A stretch of DNA of 63,737 bases from WHSP01 sp040905505 (lineage in GTDB: Bacteria > Gemmatimonadota > Gemmatimonadetes > Longimicrobiales > Longimicrobiaceae): NCBI GenBank assembly GCA_040905505.1, contig JBBDRL010000008.1, positions 1-63,737 on the forward strand, in the 5' to 3' direction. Every line of letters begins with the position of its first letter. The stretch's first letter is position 1. A model generated the notes under the pieces. That model was not told the DNA's origin and did no database searches. It worked only from the letters and a program-made list of their open reading frames with translations. Positions 25,158 through 33,822 of the stretch are shown here, piece by piece. The position numbers and the translations under genes were made by a program.

Positions 25158-25545
25158 ATTTCCCGTTCTCGCCCTCCACTCGCGGCAGCGGCGGTCGCTC
25201 CCGCGGCTCCGAAGGCGGTCGCTCCCCCTGGTCCAGAGGCGGCCGTAGCCCGGCCTCCACGTCCCTGAGAAGCGACTGCCCCGCCTGCGCGAGGTCCTGG
25301 ACCACGCGGTCGGCGGTGCCCATGGCGCCAATCGTGCCGCGAATCACGCTCAGGCCAACGCCGTTCAGTCGCATGCGGTCCTCGAGCCGCTCGCCGAATT
25401 TCTGAAGCGGCGACCCCGGCGGGCGTACACCGTCGCGAGCGTACTTCGAGCCCAGAAACTCGATGTAGTCGAGCACCTGATAGAGCCGCTCTTCAGGCAG
25501 TGCCTCCAGATTGCGCCAGAGCCGTTCGCGTAGAATGTCGTGCAT
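25156..25545 (-). CDS. small hypothetical protein, DUF2281-like N-terminus
   Basis: A 129-residue protein. The N-terminal part, ALPEERLYQVLDYIEFLGSKYA, resembles DUF2281-type segments, which often occur as antitoxin-like or adaptor helices. A helical middle follows (QDLAQAGQSLLRDVE), and the last 30 residues are Pro/Arg/Glu-rich and probably disordered. No toxin partner is adjacent. The bases right before the ATG (25546-25591) are a heptamer array, so there is no ordinary SD. Function unknown. Confidence 0.6.
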   Translation of the reverse strand: MHDILRERLWRNLEALPEERLYQVLDYIEFLGSKYARDGVRPPGSPLQKFGERLEDRMRLNGVGLSVIRGTIGAMGTADRVVQDLAQAGQSLLRDVEAGLRPPLDQGERPPSEPRERPPLPRVEGENGK

Positions 25546-25549
25546 GATG

Positions 25550-25625
25550 GGTCAGGGGTCAGGGGTCAGGGGTCAGGGGTCAGGGGTCAGGAGGACGGGT
25601 TGCCGGTTGCCAGCTGCCAGTTACG
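25550..25625. repeat. two adjacent heptamer arrays (GGTCAGG x6; GGTTGCC type x4)
   Basis: Six perfect GGTCAGG copies (25550-25591) are followed after 6 bp by GGTTGCC, GGTTGCC, AGCTGCC, AGTTACG (25598-25625). The first word is shared with 4587-4621, the second is close to that of 12909-12929. The array begins 5 bp before the start codon of the 25156 gene, on its upstream side. Confidence 0.85.
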
Positions 25626-25743
25626 GCCTGTGAGGTCACGCACCGCGCGATCCACCGGCACCATGCGCGAGTTGCGCTCGACTGGCCGCCAATTCGCACG
25701 CGCCAAGGCGCTCGATGCCGACCGGTGCGAGAAACGTACTGAT

Positions 25744-25785
25744 CACTTGTCACTGGTCACTGGTCACTGATACCTGGTAACCAGT
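25744..25785. repeat. heptamer array (word CACTGGT)
   Basis: CACTTGT, CACTGGT, CACTGGT, CACTGAT, ACCTGGT, AACCAGT in phase. It forms the right side of the composite element beginning at 25550, and its last two words run into the 55-bp assembly duplicate. Confidence 0.75.
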
Positions 25786-25983
25786 TCCGTCCCGCCTATA
25801 TTACCGCGCTCGCGTAGCATCCTTTGAGNNNNNNNNNNNNNNNNNNNNNNNNNNNNNNNNNNNNNNNNNNNNNNNNNNNNNNNNNNNNNNNNNNNNNNNN
25901 NNNNNNNNNNNNNNNNNNNNNNNNNNNNCTGGTAACCAGTTCCGTCCCGCCTATATTACCGCGCTCGCGTAGCATCCTTTGAG
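25774..25983. other. scaffold gap (100 N) flanked by identical 55-bp copies
   Basis: Bases 25774-25828 and 25929-25983 are identical over exactly 55 bp, with 100 N between (25829-25928). This is what a scaffolder writes when two contigs sharing a k-mer-length overlap are joined with a default gap. The true sequence probably contains the 55 bp once and no gap. Confidence 0.85.
25952..25957 (+). promoter_or_regulatory. -10 element TATATT before the acyltransferase
   Basis: TATATT (also present in the left copy of the duplicated 55 bp) lies about 50 bp before the ATG at 26009. A clear -35 is not seen. Confidence 0.35.
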
Positions 25984-26008
25984 TCCAGCAATTGATCGGC
26001 TGCCGAAA

Positions 26009-26830
26009 ATGCCCATTCGACCCTTACGCCCGCTCGAGCCCGCCGCAGAGGCGGTCGAGCTCTACGAAAGCTGGCTCGCCGAGATCGCCGAAGCCCTGGA
26101 GCGGGGCGATGATCGTTGGGAATTGTGCCGCCGCACGCTCACGGACATCTACTACCCCCACCTCAGTGGGGCGGATCCTGCCGACCTGCCTCTCGGCGCT
26201 CGGGTCGCCCTCGCCCAGATGGACGCCCGCAACGTGACGCTCGAACCCGAGTACTACGCCGAGATCGACCAGGTCCGCTTTCAGGAGCGCAAGCCGCTCA
26301 TCTGGATGTGGCAACAGTTCGACCGTTCTCCGCTCGGCGGCGACATCCATCTGGGCGTCCGCTTCCGCCGTATGCTGGCTCCATACATTTTCAAGCGCGT
26401 GGGGCGTAACTTCAAGGCGTTCCACTTCGTAGAGTTCTCGTTCGGATACAATCTCGAGGTCGGTGACGACGTAGTGGTCCACCGCAACGTGCTGCTCGAC
26501 GACCGTGGCGGAATCGTGCTGGGCGACCGGGTTTCGATCTCTGATTACGCGAACATCTATTCGCATACCCACTCGATCGTCGATCAGCTCGACGTGACCT
26601 GCGCACGGACGGTGATCGGCGAGGGGACGCGGATCACCTATCACGCGACCGTTCTGGCCGGAACGCACGTGGGCGAGCAGTCGATGGTCGGGGCGATGGC
26701 GGTCGCGACCCGGGACGTGCGGCCGTGGCACGTAAATGTCGGCATCCCCGCGAAGGCCGTCCGGGTCAAGCCGAACGCGCCGCCGGAAGCGTACAAGACG
26801 ACGGCCGTGAAGCGGCAGCACGACGAATAG
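26009..26830 (+). CDS. hexapeptide-repeat acyltransferase
   Basis: ATG 26009 gives 273 aa (a TTG at 25979, inside the duplicated 55 bp, would add ten). The C-terminal half is a left-handed beta-helix of the maltose/galactoside acetyltransferase type: NLEVGDDVVVHRNVLLDDRG, GDRVSISDYANIYSHTHS with the catalytic-type His, and the closing GIPAKAVRVKPN. Such enzymes transfer acetyl or related groups from CoA to sugars or other hydroxyls. The N-terminal 100 residues are helical and not part of the usual domain. Single gene; no sugar cluster around it. Confidence 0.8.
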   Translation: MPIRPLRPLEPAAEAVELYESWLAEIAEALERGDDRWELCRRTLTDIYYPHLSGADPADLPLGARVALAQMDARNVTLEPEYYAEIDQVRFQERKPLIWMWQQFDRSPLGGDIHLGVRFRRMLAPYIFKRVGRNFKAFHFVEFSFGYNLEVGDDVVVHRNVLLDDRGGIVLGDRVSISDYANIYSHTHSIVDQLDVTCARTVIGEGTRITYHATVLAGTHVGEQSMVGAMAVATRDVRPWHVNVGIPAKAVRVKPNAPPEAYKTTAVKRQHDE

Positions 26831-27044
26831 GGCGCCGGGGCGGTCGTCCGTCTCGGGGCGACGCCGCATCGAGGATACCGCGTGCAGTACCGGCCCTCTC
26901 GCCTTCCCGCTCCCGGCAGAGCGGCCCTCGCGGGGCTGTACGGATCGTTGCCGGGATAAGTTTCCCGGATCGCGACGAGCACGCATCCGCCGAGCGGGTC
27001 GCGTCGAGATGGAAGGGTTGGCGCAGAACTCAAACCGACGAGCA

Positions 27045-28424
27045 ATGTCTGACATCATCGAACACCTTCGCACCCACCGCGAACGTCACCTGGAGGAGCT
27101 GAACGATTTCCTGCGCATCCCCAGCGTCAGCGCGAAATCGGAGCACAAGGGCGACGTTCGGCGAACCGCCGAGTGGCTCGTCGAGCGGCTGCTCGAAGCG
27201 GGCATGCAAACGGCCGAGCTGCACCCCACCGAGGGGCACCCCATCATCGTCAGCGAATGGCGCGATGCGCCCGGCGCGCCGACGTTGCTCGTCTACGGTC
27301 ACTACGACGTGCAGCCGCCCGAGCCGCTGGAGGAGTGGACTTCCCCACCGTTCGAGCCGGAGGTTCGGGACGGCAAGGTCTTCGCACGCGGCGCCGTGGA
27401 CGACAAAGGGCAGCTCTTCCTCTACGTCAAGGCGGTCGAGGCACAGATCGCCGCCGCGGGCAAGCTTCCGGTCAACGTGATCTTCCTCGTCGAAGGCGAG
27501 GAGGAGGTCGGCTCTCCCCATCTCGAAGCCTTCCTGGTCGAAAACAGGGAGCGGCTCGCCGCCGACGCGGTGCTGATCTCCGACACCGGGATGTTCGCGC
27601 CCGGTCTGCCCTCCATCACGCAGGGCCTTCGCGGACTGGCTTACATGGAGATCCGCGTACGCGGCCCGAAGTCCGACCTCCACTCGGGCTCGTATGGAGG
27701 CGCGGTGGTCAACCCGGCGAACGCGCTAGCCCGCATCATCTCGGCCCTGCACGACGATCGGGGCCGCGTGGCGATCCCCGGATTCTATGACGACGTGGTC
27801 GAGCTCACCGAGGAGGAACGCGGCCGTATCGCCCAGCTCCCGCACCAGGAGGAGGACCTGCGGGCAGAGGTGGGGTCGGTCGAGTTGGGCGGCGAGGAAG
27901 GCTACCGCGCGCTCGAGCGGATCTGGGCCCGCCCGACTCTGGACGTCAACGGCCTGCTCTCCGGTTACACCGGGGAGGGTGCGAAGACCGTCCTGCCGGC
28001 CCGTGCGATGGCGAAGGTCTCCATGCGCCTCGTCCCCGACCAGAGTCATCGAGACATCGAGGAGAAGTTCACCTCCTACGTCCGATCGATCGCGCCGCCG
28101 GGCGTCGAGGTTGAGGTACTCACCTTGCACGGCGGTGAGCCGTGGTACGCCGCACCCGACCACTCGATCTTCGACAGCGCTGCCCGCGCCCTCGAGTCCG
28201 CCTTCGGCCGCGAGCCGGTATTCATCCGTGAGGGTGGTTCGATCCCGATCGTACAGGCGTTCCAGCATACGCTCGATGCGCCAGTCGTCTTGCTCGGCTT
28301 TGCGCTGCCCGGCTCCAATACCCATGCGCCGGACGAATGGTTTTCCCTAGACAATTTCGCCCGCGGCACCGAAGCGATCGCCAGACTTCTGGATGAAGCC
28401 GCGGGGATGACACCGAAACGATGA
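27045..28424 (+). CDS. M20 family dipeptidase
   Basis: About 459 aa from M13 of the frame (ATG 27045, MSDIIEHLRTHRERHLEEL), the standard start for this subfamily; ATG 27009 is also in frame. Zinc ligands are visible in YGHYDVQPP, GAVDDKGQ, VEGEEEVGSP, ISDTG and the C-terminal NTHAPDEW. The lid-domain DLHSGSYGGAVVNPANAL is typical of carnosinase/CPG2-like dipeptidases. It is cytoplasmic (no signal). It is translationally coupled to the M2 peptidase by an ATGA overlap, so both probably act on imported peptides. Confidence 0.9.
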   Translation: MSDIIEHLRTHRERHLEELNDFLRIPSVSAKSEHKGDVRRTAEWLVERLLEAGMQTAELHPTEGHPIIVSEWRDAPGAPTLLVYGHYDVQPPEPLEEWTSPPFEPEVRDGKVFARGAVDDKGQLFLYVKAVEAQIAAAGKLPVNVIFLVEGEEEVGSPHLEAFLVENRERLAADAVLISDTGMFAPGLPSITQGLRGLAYMEIRVRGPKSDLHSGSYGGAVVNPANALARIISALHDDRGRVAIPGFYDDVVELTEEERGRIAQLPHQEEDLRAEVGSVELGGEEGYRALERIWARPTLDVNGLLSGYTGEGAKTVLPARAMAKVSMRLVPDQSHRDIEEKFTSYVRSIAPPGVEVEVLTLHGGEPWYAAPDHSIFDSAARALESAFGREPVFIREGGSIPIVQAFQHTLDAPVVLLGFALPGSNTHAPDEWFSLDNFARGTEAIARLLDEAAGMTPKR

Positions 28425-30007
28425 CGACCACAGATCCAGAGGCGCGCGCTTTCCTCGCCGCTCACGAGAAGAAGATCAGGCCTCTCTTTCGCGCCAGCAA
28501 TCTGGCGGCCTGGGAAGCGGCGACAACCGGAAGTGAGGACGCGCTCCGCCGATCCGCCGATGCCAGAACCGCCGTCAAGCGGATCTACGCCGACGGCAAG
28601 GAGTTCGAGCTCGTCAGGAGCTTCCTCGCGAAGAACAAGGTCGGCGACCCGCTCCTTCGGCGCCAACTGGTCGTCCTCGACCATGCCTATACCGCCAACC
28701 AGTTACCGCCCGACACGATCGCTGACCTGACGCGCCGGGAGTGTGACCTGGAGCGCATCTTCTACAACTTCCGCGCGTCTTACGGCGGCAAGGAGCTCTC
28801 GAACAACCAGCTCCGAGAGGTTCTCGAGAAGGAGACGGATAGCCGACGCAGGCAGCGCGCGTGGGAAGCCAGCAAGAGCATCGGTCCGCTCATCGCAGAT
28901 CCGCTGCTCGAGCTGGTCCGCCGGCGCAATGCGGCGGCTCGCGACCTGGGCTTCGAGGATTACTACTCGATGGAGCTACAGCTCCAGGAGATCGAAGAGG
29001 GTGAGCTGTTCGGGTTGCTCGAGGATTTCCACACGCGTAGCGAAGCCGTCTTCCGTGACGTCCGGGGCCAGCTCGACGAGCGGCTCGCGGAGCGCTTCGC
29101 GATCGAACCGGCGGACGTACGGCCCTGGCACTGGGACGACTTCTTCGGTCAGGAGGCGCCCTCCTCGAACGAGCTGGATCTGGATCCGCTCTTCGAATCG
29201 CTCGATTTCGAGCAGTTCGCCCGCGAGTACTTCGCGAGCGTGGGGCTTCCGGTGGAAGACGTGCTCGAGCGCAGCGATCTCTACGAGCGCGAGGGGAAGG
29301 ACCAGCATGCCTTCTGCACCGACATCGATCGGGAGGGGGACGTCCGTACGCTCTGCAATCTCCGTCCGAACGAACGGTGGATGCGAACCCTGCTGCACGA
29401 GCTCGGGCACGCGGTCTACGACAAGTTCATCCCCCGGGACCTGCCCTTCCTGCTGCGCAGCCCTGCGCACACCCTGGCGACGGAGTCGATCGCGATGTAC
29501 TTCGGGCGTCGCACGCGAGACCCCGCATGGCTCCAGCAGACGGTCGGCCGGGAGCTGACGGCGGAGCAGGAGCAGGAGGTGCATGCGCAGCAGCGGCTCT
29601 CGATGCTCGTCGCCGCGCGCTGGATGCTCGTGATGGTTCACTTCGAACGCGCCCTCTACGCCGACCCCGATCGTGCGAATCTCAACAAGCTCTGGTGGGA
29701 CCTCGTCGAGCGTTATCAGCTCATTCAACGCCCGGATGATCGCGATCAGCCGGACTGGGCGACCAAGCTGCACCTGTCGCTGGCGCCCGTCTACTATCAC
29801 AACTACCTGCTCGGCGAACTGATGGCCTCGCAGCTCACGCACGCGCTGACGGCAAACGGCGAGAGCACCCCGGGGATCGGCGAGTTCCTTCGCCAGCGAA
29901 TCTTCGCGCGTGGCGCCACCCTGCCCTGGAACGACCTGGTGCGAGAGGCGACGGGCGAGGCGCTCTCCGGCCGCTACTTCGTCGATCAGTTCGTTGGAGG
30001 CGCCTGA
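28421..30007 (+). CDS. M2 family peptidyl-dipeptidase (ACE-like)
   Basis: A 528-residue helical zinc metallopeptidase of the M2/M3-like gluzincin group. The site is H326-E327-x-x-H330 in LLHELGHAVYDKF with E355 in TLATESIAMYF as third ligand. The downstream substrate-binding Tyr/His cluster APVYYHNYLLGELMASQL is also typical. These enzymes remove dipeptides from peptide C-termini. There is no signal peptide, so it should be cytoplasmic, unlike mammalian ACE. It overlaps the M20 dipeptidase gene (28421-28424), which could finish the dipeptides it releases. Confidence 0.9.
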   Translation: MTTTDPEARAFLAAHEKKIRPLFRASNLAAWEAATTGSEDALRRSADARTAVKRIYADGKEFELVRSFLAKNKVGDPLLRRQLVVLDHAYTANQLPPDTIADLTRRECDLERIFYNFRASYGGKELSNNQLREVLEKETDSRRRQRAWEASKSIGPLIADPLLELVRRRNAAARDLGFEDYYSMELQLQEIEEGELFGLLEDFHTRSEAVFRDVRGQLDERLAERFAIEPADVRPWHWDDFFGQEAPSSNELDLDPLFESLDFEQFAREYFASVGLPVEDVLERSDLYEREGKDQHAFCTDIDREGDVRTLCNLRPNERWMRTLLHELGHAVYDKFIPRDLPFLLRSPAHTLATESIAMYFGRRTRDPAWLQQTVGRELTAEQEQEVHAQQRLSMLVAARWMLVMVHFERALYADPDRANLNKLWWDLVERYQLIQRPDDRDQPDWATKLHLSLAPVYYHNYLLGELMASQLTHALTANGESTPGIGEFLRQRIFARGATLPWNDLVREATGEALSGRYFVDQFVGGA

Positions 30008-30014
30008 GAGCCCC

Positions 30015-30101
30015 CGTCGTCCCGAGTGCAGTCGAGGGACTTGCACTTGTCGTTCTGGAGCCCGAAAAACTGCAGGTCCCTCGGCGATGCTCGGGACGAC
30101 G
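30015..30101. repeat. intergenic inverted repeat, GTCGTCCCGAG type
   Basis: The arms 30015-30045 and 30071-30101 are inverted copies (25 of 31 positions match) around a 25-bp loop. It begins 7 bp after the M2 peptidase stop and lies in a convergent gap, so it may act as a bidirectional terminator. It is not heptamer-based. It resembles the GTCATCCTGAG-type repeats seen in many environmental genomes. Confidence 0.7.
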
Positions 30102-30142
30102 AGATTTGGTTTGCGGTCTCTCGGCTGTACCCGCCCTGTCCC

Positions 30143-31045
30143 TCACGCTTCGAGCGCCTCTCCCACCTGCAGCTCGGCACCAGGCCGCAGCCCCGACCTG
30201 AGCCGAACGCCTGGCTCGAAGAGCAACACGACCGTGGAGCCGAGGTGAAAGGCCATGATCTCGTCACCGGCGGCGACCGGTCTCGGCGGGTCGTACCGGC
30301 GCTCCGGCGGCGCCGTTGGCCGCCGGTTCGTGACGGACGGTCCTCGACCTGCGCCCGCCCATCCCGGGTCGAAAGACGCCGAGATTCGCCCCACGTTGTA
30401 GGCGCCAACGGCGACGATGGCGGTGCGGCCGCGGCCGACGTCCAGGTAGCAGACCAACCGCTCGTTGCGCACGAAGAGCCCCGGGACGTGCATGACCGCA
30501 GGCTCGTTCACCGGCAGCAGCCGGCCGGGCACATAGGTCGCCCGAGGGATCGTCCCCGCGGCGGGCGTGTGGATCCGGTGGTAGTGCCGCGGGCTCAGAT
30601 AGAGCGTGAGGAAGACGCCGCCTTCGAATCGGCTGGCCTCTTCCGGGTCGGCGAGCAGGTCGGCGACGCTGTACGTGTGTCCCTTCGCCTGAATCGCGAC
30701 GCCGCTCTCGACGGTCCCGCTTCGGCCGACGATCCCGTCGACCGGCGAGGCCAGGGCGTCGGGTTCGTCGGGCCAGCGGCGCACGCCCGGCCTCAGCCGC
30801 CGCACGAAGAAGTCGTTCAGGGTCGCGTATTCCTCGAGCGGCCTTTCGACCTCGCTGATGTCGATGCCGACGGAACGTGCGAAGGCACGCAGCACCGGAA
30901 CCCGCGCCGGCCGCGGCAGTGGCAGGTCCGCCAGGGCTCCGAACGCACGGCTGAGCCCCCGCTGAGGCAATCGGCCGAGCATCCTCAGGACGAGGCGCCA
31001 GCCACGGGGCGGGACGGTGGGCGAGACTTCGGGAACGCTGTTCAT
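30143..31045 (-). CDS. psd: phosphatidylserine decarboxylase
   Basis: Makes phosphatidylethanolamine from phosphatidylserine. It has 300 aa from ATG 31045; a TTG four codons upstream is possible. The proenzyme cleavage motif is LGST (in FHLGSTVVLLFEPG, about 30 residues from the end), whose serine becomes the pyruvoyl group. The conserved SPVDGIVG, FLTLYLSPRHYHRIHTPA (catalytic His) and PVNEPAVMHV are present. The long form of the family, membrane-associated. It is divergent from the M16 gene at 31200. No pssA is in the window. Confidence 0.92.
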   Translation of the reverse strand: MNSVPEVSPTVPPRGWRLVLRMLGRLPQRGLSRAFGALADLPLPRPARVPVLRAFARSVGIDISEVERPLEEYATLNDFFVRRLRPGVRRWPDEPDALASPVDGIVGRSGTVESGVAIQAKGHTYSVADLLADPEEASRFEGGVFLTLYLSPRHYHRIHTPAAGTIPRATYVPGRLLPVNEPAVMHVPGLFVRNERLVCYLDVGRGRTAIVAVGAYNVGRISASFDPGWAGAGRGPSVTNRRPTAPPERRYDPPRPVAAGDEIMAFHLGSTVVLLFEPGVRLRSGLRPGAELQVGEALEA

Positions 31046-31199
31046 CGACTCTGGCAAAGGGGTTCGCTTTGGGATCGGCGGGTCGGCAGTCGGGCGCCTT
31101 CGGTGTTACATTCTCACGCTTACCCCCGCAAGTGCACGGCCTGGCGGGGCTGGCCCGTCGCCGACACAGCGGCACCTATGTCCGACGTATACGAGGCAG

Positions 31200-32495
31200 A
31201 TGCAGAAGACGTTGAAACCCCTCCGGCTCCCGCAGGAAACCGCGACGCTGGACAACGGCCTCAGGGTCGTCGTTCACGAAGACCGGAGCTCGCCCATCGT
31301 CGCCGTCCACATCATGTACCACGCGGGTTCGAAGAATGAGCGCGTCGGTCGCACGGGGTTGGCGCACCTGCTCGAGCACCTGCTCTTCGAGGGTTCCGAG
31401 AATTGCCCCAAGGGGCAGTTCGACCGGCTCCTGGAGCGGGTCGGAGGGACGAACAACGGTTCGACCTGGCTGGACCGTACCAACTACTACGAAGTCGTGC
31501 CCTCGCATGCGGTGGAGCTGGCCCTGTGGCTGGAGCGGGAGCGTATGGGCCACTTCCTCCCGGTGCTGGACGAGGAGATGCTCGACGTGCAGCGCTCCGT
31601 CGTCATCAACGAGCGGAAGCAGGTATACGAGAATCGGCCCTACGGGCTGGCGTACGAGACACTTCAGCGCCTGCTCTTCCCGGAGGGTCACCCCTACTCC
31701 TGGCCCACCATCGGCTATACGCCCGACCTCGAGGCGATGAGCCTCCAGGACGCCAGTGACTTCTATCGGCGCTACTACGCGCCCGACAACGCCGTGCTCG
31801 TGCTCGCCGGGGACGTCGGTGTCGAGCAGGGCTTCGAGTGGGGCGCCCGGTACTTTGCCGACTTGCCCGCGAACGGCGGTGTCCGCCCCAGCCCCGCCGC
31901 TAATGGTGCGGGCACCGGCGGGGGAACGCAGGTGCTCGAGGACCGGGTCTCCTTTCCCCGCATCTACCACGCGTACGCCGTTCCGCCGTACGGGACCGAA
32001 GCGTGGGTACAGTTGGACGTGCTCAGCTACCTTCTCGCGGACGGCGAGAGCTCGCGCCTGCAACAAACGGTGGTCCGCGACGCCGAGCTGGCTCAGGACG
32101 CCGACACCTACCTCTACCCGACGGAGCTCGCCGGCATATTCGGGATCGTGACGACGGCCCGCTCGGGGGTCCCGACCGAACGGCTCGCGGCGGCCGTCGA
32201 CCAGGTCGTCGAGCGGGTCGTACAGGACGGGGTCAGCGAGGATGAAGTCACCGGCGCGATCCGTCGCGCCCGCCGCGACCACATCAACGCCATGGCCAGC
32301 GTCGAGGATCGTGCGGAGGAGCTCGCGTACGCCGCGACCGTCCTGTCCGACGCTGGGCGCCTCGACGAGATCCTGAACCAGTACGAGCGGGTGACGACGG
32401 ACGATGTCCGGCGCGTCGCCAGGGAGCACCTGGGGATCGATCGGCGGGCAACGGTAGTCGTCGTACCGAGAAGGGAGGATGGCCATGGGCAATGA
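31200..32495 (+). CDS. M16 zinc peptidase, catalytic partner
   Basis: ATG 31200 gives 431 aa. The inverted zinc motif H56-L-L-E59-H60 is intact in GLAHLLEHLLFEGS, and the third-ligand Glu lies in VVINERKQVYEN. The C-terminal half is the second, non-catalytic M16 repeat. There is no signal peptide, although M16 pairs of this phylum are often exported. It overlaps the next gene by 17 bp, and together they form the active/inactive pair typical of the M16B family (as in processing peptidases). They probably degrade short peptides. Confidence 0.88.
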   Translation: MQKTLKPLRLPQETATLDNGLRVVVHEDRSSPIVAVHIMYHAGSKNERVGRTGLAHLLEHLLFEGSENCPKGQFDRLLERVGGTNNGSTWLDRTNYYEVVPSHAVELALWLERERMGHFLPVLDEEMLDVQRSVVINERKQVYENRPYGLAYETLQRLLFPEGHPYSWPTIGYTPDLEAMSLQDASDFYRRYYAPDNAVLVLAGDVGVEQGFEWGARYFADLPANGGVRPSPAANGAGTGGGTQVLEDRVSFPRIYHAYAVPPYGTEAWVQLDVLSYLLADGESSRLQQTVVRDAELAQDADTYLYPTELAGIFGIVTTARSGVPTERLAAAVDQVVERVVQDGVSEDEVTGAIRRARRDHINAMASVEDRAEELAYAATVLSDAGRLDEILNQYERVTTDDVRRVAREHLGIDRRATVVVVPRREDGHGQ

Positions 32496-33816
32496 CCTCC
32501 GGCGGACCGCCGTGCTGCCTGTCCCCCGACCCGGCGTTCCCCCGCTACCTCGCGTCCCGAAGCCAGAACGGTTCACGCTGTCGAACGGGCTCCGCGTCGT
32601 CGCCGTCCAGCGGCCCGCGCTCCCCCAGGTGGCCGTCCGCATCATCCTGCCCGCGGGCGCCGCATCGGACCCGCCCGGCGCTCCGGGGACGGCCTCCCTC
32701 ACCGGATCGCTCGTCACCGAGGGGACCGGCTCCATGTCGGCCATCGAGCTCAACCGCAAGGTCGACCTCCTGGGCGCATCGCTCTGCGGCCACGTGGGTC
32801 ATGATCTCGCCGAGGTCGACCTCGGCACTCTCGCCGAGACGTTCGATGAAGGGCTCCACCTGCTCGCCGACGTCCTGGCCGATGCCGCATTTCCGGAGCG
32901 CGAGGTCGAGCGCGTCCGTGCTGAGACGCTCGACGCCCTCGACGCCCGGCTCGACGAACCGGCCAACGTGGCGGACGACCACGCCGCGCAGGCTGTGTTC
33001 GGCACACAGCACCCCTATGGCCGTCTCCCGATCGGCACCGACGAGGGCGTGCGGCGGCTCAGCCGCGAAGCGCTGATCGAATTCCACCGGTCTCGCTATC
33101 GTCCGGCCGGCAGCGTAATGGTGATCGCCGGTGATCTGGGGGAAGGCGATCTCCAGGCGCGCCTGGAGACCGCTTTCGCGCGTTGGCAGGGATCCGTCGA
33201 TCCCCCTGCGTACCCCGACCTCCCCACCAGCCCCAACGCCGGCGACTCGCTCCTCTCCATCGAGTGGGACGATTCGCCGCAGGGCGAGATACGTTTCGCT
33301 GGGCTCGGCATTCCGCGTAACTCACCCGACTGGGTCACGGCGGCGGTCGCCAACTACATCCTCGGGGGAAGCACGATCACGGGGCGTCTCGGGTCCAACC
33401 TCCGCGAAGACAAGGGCTGGACCTATGGCGTGCGATCCGGCTTCGCGGCAGGCGTGCATCCGGGCGGCTGGATCGTTGAGACGGCGGTCGACGGTCGTGT
33501 GGTCGGAGATGCGATGGAGGAGATCGACGCGGAACTGCGGCGGATCGTCGCCGAACCGGTCCGGGACGAGGAGCTCGACCGAGCCCGCGAGGCGCTCATC
33601 CTGTCCCTGCCCCGCGCCTTCGAGAGCCCGGGTCGGATCGTCGCGCGCCTCGCGACGCTGGAGGCCTACGGCCTCGAGCTCGACTACTGGGAACGCTTTC
33701 CGGAACGAGTCAAGCGTGTGAGCGCCGAAGAGATCACCCGCATCGCCGCCGCTTGCTTCTCTCCCGATCGTCTCGTGCGCGTTACGGTCGGCCCGAAGCT
33801 CGGCCCGGGGAGGTGA
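32479..33816 (+). CDS. M16 peptidase family, non-catalytic partner
   Basis: A 445-residue M16 homologue. The HxxEH site is absent: the corresponding segment reads GTASLTGSLVTEGTG. The C-terminal domain keeps the R/Y pair that positions substrate (LREDKGWTYGVRSGF). Loss of the zinc site with a retained R/Y motif is the signature of the beta-like or regulatory subunit of M16B heterodimers. It overlaps the catalytic gene by 17 bp and is followed by thiI after 6 bp, so all three share a transcript. Confidence 0.88.
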   Translation: MAMGNDLRRTAVLPVPRPGVPPLPRVPKPERFTLSNGLRVVAVQRPALPQVAVRIILPAGAASDPPGAPGTASLTGSLVTEGTGSMSAIELNRKVDLLGASLCGHVGHDLAEVDLGTLAETFDEGLHLLADVLADAAFPEREVERVRAETLDALDARLDEPANVADDHAAQAVFGTQHPYGRLPIGTDEGVRRLSREALIEFHRSRYRPAGSVMVIAGDLGEGDLQARLETAFARWQGSVDPPAYPDLPTSPNAGDSLLSIEWDDSPQGEIRFAGLGIPRNSPDWVTAAVANYILGGSTITGRLGSNLREDKGWTYGVRSGFAAGVHPGGWIVETAVDGRVVGDAMEEIDAELRRIVAEPVRDEELDRAREALILSLPRAFESPGRIVARLATLEAYGLELDYWERFPERVKRVSAEEITRIAAACFSPDRLVRVTVGPKLGPGR

Positions 33817-33822
33817 TCAGCC

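Noticed and set aside
25550..25591. CRISPR-like look of the GGTCAGG array and similar arrays
   Set aside because: Units are 7 bp, contiguous without spacers, and no cas genes are present.
26831..27044. Possible gene or RNA in the 214-bp gap before the M20 dipeptidase
   Set aside because: Only short frames antisense or out of frame, no clear hairpin-plus-T signal and no promoter better than chance.
31176..32759. Minus-strand frame of 527 codons over the M16 genes
   Set aside because: Antisense shadow of two well-supported M16 genes; no motifs.
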